From NCBI GenBank assembly GCA_036732565.1, contig DAINCF010000444.1, positions 1 to 6,161 of the forward strand: a DNA stretch of 6,161 nucleotides, in the 5' to 3' direction. Positions 5,262 to 6,161 of the stretch are shown piece by piece. Under the pieces are notes generated by a model. That model was not told where the DNA came from and made no database searches. It saw only the letters and a program-made list of their open reading frames with translations. The first letter of the stretch is position 1, and each line of letters starts with the position of its first letter. The translations under genes and the position numbers were made by a program. The DNA is from JAIVJN01 sp036732565 (GTDB taxonomy: Bacteria; Acidobacteriota; Vicinamibacteria; Vicinamibacterales; UBA2999).

Positions 5262-6161
5262 TCACTCCAGCCACGGCAGTGCGGCCCAGGTTCCGCCAGC
5301 CCGCCTCGTAGTAAGTCTTGTCGAACAGGTTGTCGATCTTCACGTAGGCCCTCAGCGGCCACGTCGTATCGTTCAGCACGCGATAGCCGGCCACGATCGC
5401 GGCCTTGGCGAAGCCGGGGAATTCGTACGCGCGCGTGCGGCCAGCGGCGAAGAACGACCCGTACATCTTCGACCCGTAGAACAGGTCGAAGGTCGTATCC
5501 AGCCGCTCATGCCATCGCTGCGTCACCACGAACGTCGCGGTGTGCCCGAAGACACCGGGCACGATGAAGAAACCCGGCACGGTGATGTCCCGCGTCGTCT
5601 CCGATCGCGTGTAGGTGTATGAGCTCGAGAAGCGTAGCATCGACGAAGGCCGCGCTTCGGCACCGAGCTCGAAGCCCCGCGAGAAGCCGCCGTCGCCGTT
5701 CAGATAGCCGCCGCTGCGGCCGAAGGGATCCGTCTCTGGCCGAATCACGCCCGCCGAGTCGAACGCCGTGAGTGACGTCACGTCGTTGTAGAACGCTGTC
5801 GCCGTCACGAGCAGTCGGTTGTCGAACAGATACTGATCGACGCCACCATCGATCGCCTTGTAGCGGTCGGGTCGCAGCCGCGGATCGCCATAGGCGGTGA
5901 ACGCCACGATGCCGGTCACTGGATCCGTGAAGAAGCCGCCGCCGAAACGCTCGTACAGCGCGGGCGCGCGGTAGGCATTGCCGCCATGGACGCGAAGCTT
6001 CGTGTTCGACGCGGCGAGGAAATAGGCCAGGGATACGTCGCCCGTTGTCGCGCGCGGCGGAGCCGGGATTGGCACCCCGTCGTACGGACTGGTCGTCCCG
6101 TTCGCGATCAACTCGGGATTCGAGATCGTGAACGCTTGCACCCGGCCCGAAACCGCGAGCT
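5248..6161 (-). CDS. TonB-dependent outer-membrane receptor, C-terminal barrel (BtuB-like by context; 5' end outside window)
   Basis: The frame stays open past 6141 to the window edge, so about 304 C-terminal residues are present and the signal peptide, TonB box and plug domain are missing. What remains reads as beta-barrel: alternating hydrophobic strands and aromatic girdles, the block GNAYRAPALYERFG (translated from about 5933-5974), FSRGFELGAEAR, a KIDNLFDKTYYEAGWRNLGR block near the end, and a terminal Phe as expected for Bam-dependent barrel assembly. Such receptors use the proton motive force through TonB-ExbBD to import large ligands such as corrinoids, haem or siderophores. The following btuFDC and cobQ genes point to corrinoid, hence BtuB-like, but the visible sequence alone does not set the substrate. 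The stop (complement of 5248-5250) lies inside the longest btuF frame, consistent with one transcript. Confidence 0.93.
   Translation of the reverse strand, partial: LAVSGRVQAFTISNPELIANGTTSPYDGVPIPAPPRATTGDVSLAYFLAASNTKLRVHGGNAYRAPALYERFGGGFFTDPVTGIVAFTAYGDPRLRPDRYKAIDGGVDQYLFDNRLLVTATAFYNDVTSLTAFDSAGVIRPETDPFGRSGGYLNGDGGFSRGFELGAEARPSSMLRFSSSYTYTRSETTRDITVPGFFIVPGVFGHTATFVVTQRWHERLDTTFDLFYGSKMYGSFFAAGRTRAYEFPGFAKAAIVAGYRVLNDTTWPLRAYVKIDNLFDKTYYEAGWRNLGRTAVAGVSVGF

Noticed and set aside
4335..5567. 410-codon open frame on the plus strand
   Set aside because: It is antisense to btuF and the receptor, both of which have clear family motifs. Its translation is Arg/His-rich and runs through the palindromic repeat.

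Overview
The window comes from a GC-rich, diderm bacterium. A TonB-dependent outer-membrane receptor and a periplasmic binding protein without a lipobox imply an outer membrane. Tandem-TPR proteins, GC-rich intergenic 'filler' repeats, and a junction element whose frames read ...AKAGPHVP... on one strand and ...VGAGFSRP... on the other are features I associate from memory with Acidobacteriota, especially Vicinamibacteria. That placement is an inference that has not been searched.

There are two transcription blocks facing each other. On the plus strand, bases 1-1017 hold the 3' part of a tetratricopeptide-repeat protein whose start lies outside the window. On the minus strand, from the right edge leftwards, lie five genes: a TonB-dependent receptor missing its 5' end (5248-6161), a BtuF-like periplasmic corrinoid-binding protein (4317-5261), a BtuD-like ABC ATPase (3553-4344), a BtuC-like permease (2468-3442) and cobyric acid synthase CobQ (1052-2467). 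Receptor/btuF and btuF/btuD overlap, btuC/cobQ abut exactly (TAA directly followed by ATG), and only btuD/btuC are separated, by 110 bp. This looks like one operon. The two blocks converge on a 34-bp gap with no convincing terminator. No gene-free stretch exceeds 300 bases.

Together the minus-strand genes make a complete corrinoid import route: receptor across the outer membrane, binding protein in the periplasm, and ABC transporter across the inner membrane. It ends in an enzyme that amidates the corrin ring. The regulatory region, where a cobalamin riboswitch would be expected, lies beyond the right edge.

The core genes belong to known families. The unexplained structure is in the joints: a composite palindromic repeat at the receptor/btuF junction that may be translated into the BtuF N-terminus, a seven-copy 8-bp tandem array with Shine-Dalgarno-like units immediately before btuC, and a perfect 20-bp palindrome beside a 9-bp duplication at the domain boundary of cobQ. 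I see no clear sign of a new defence or mobile system.
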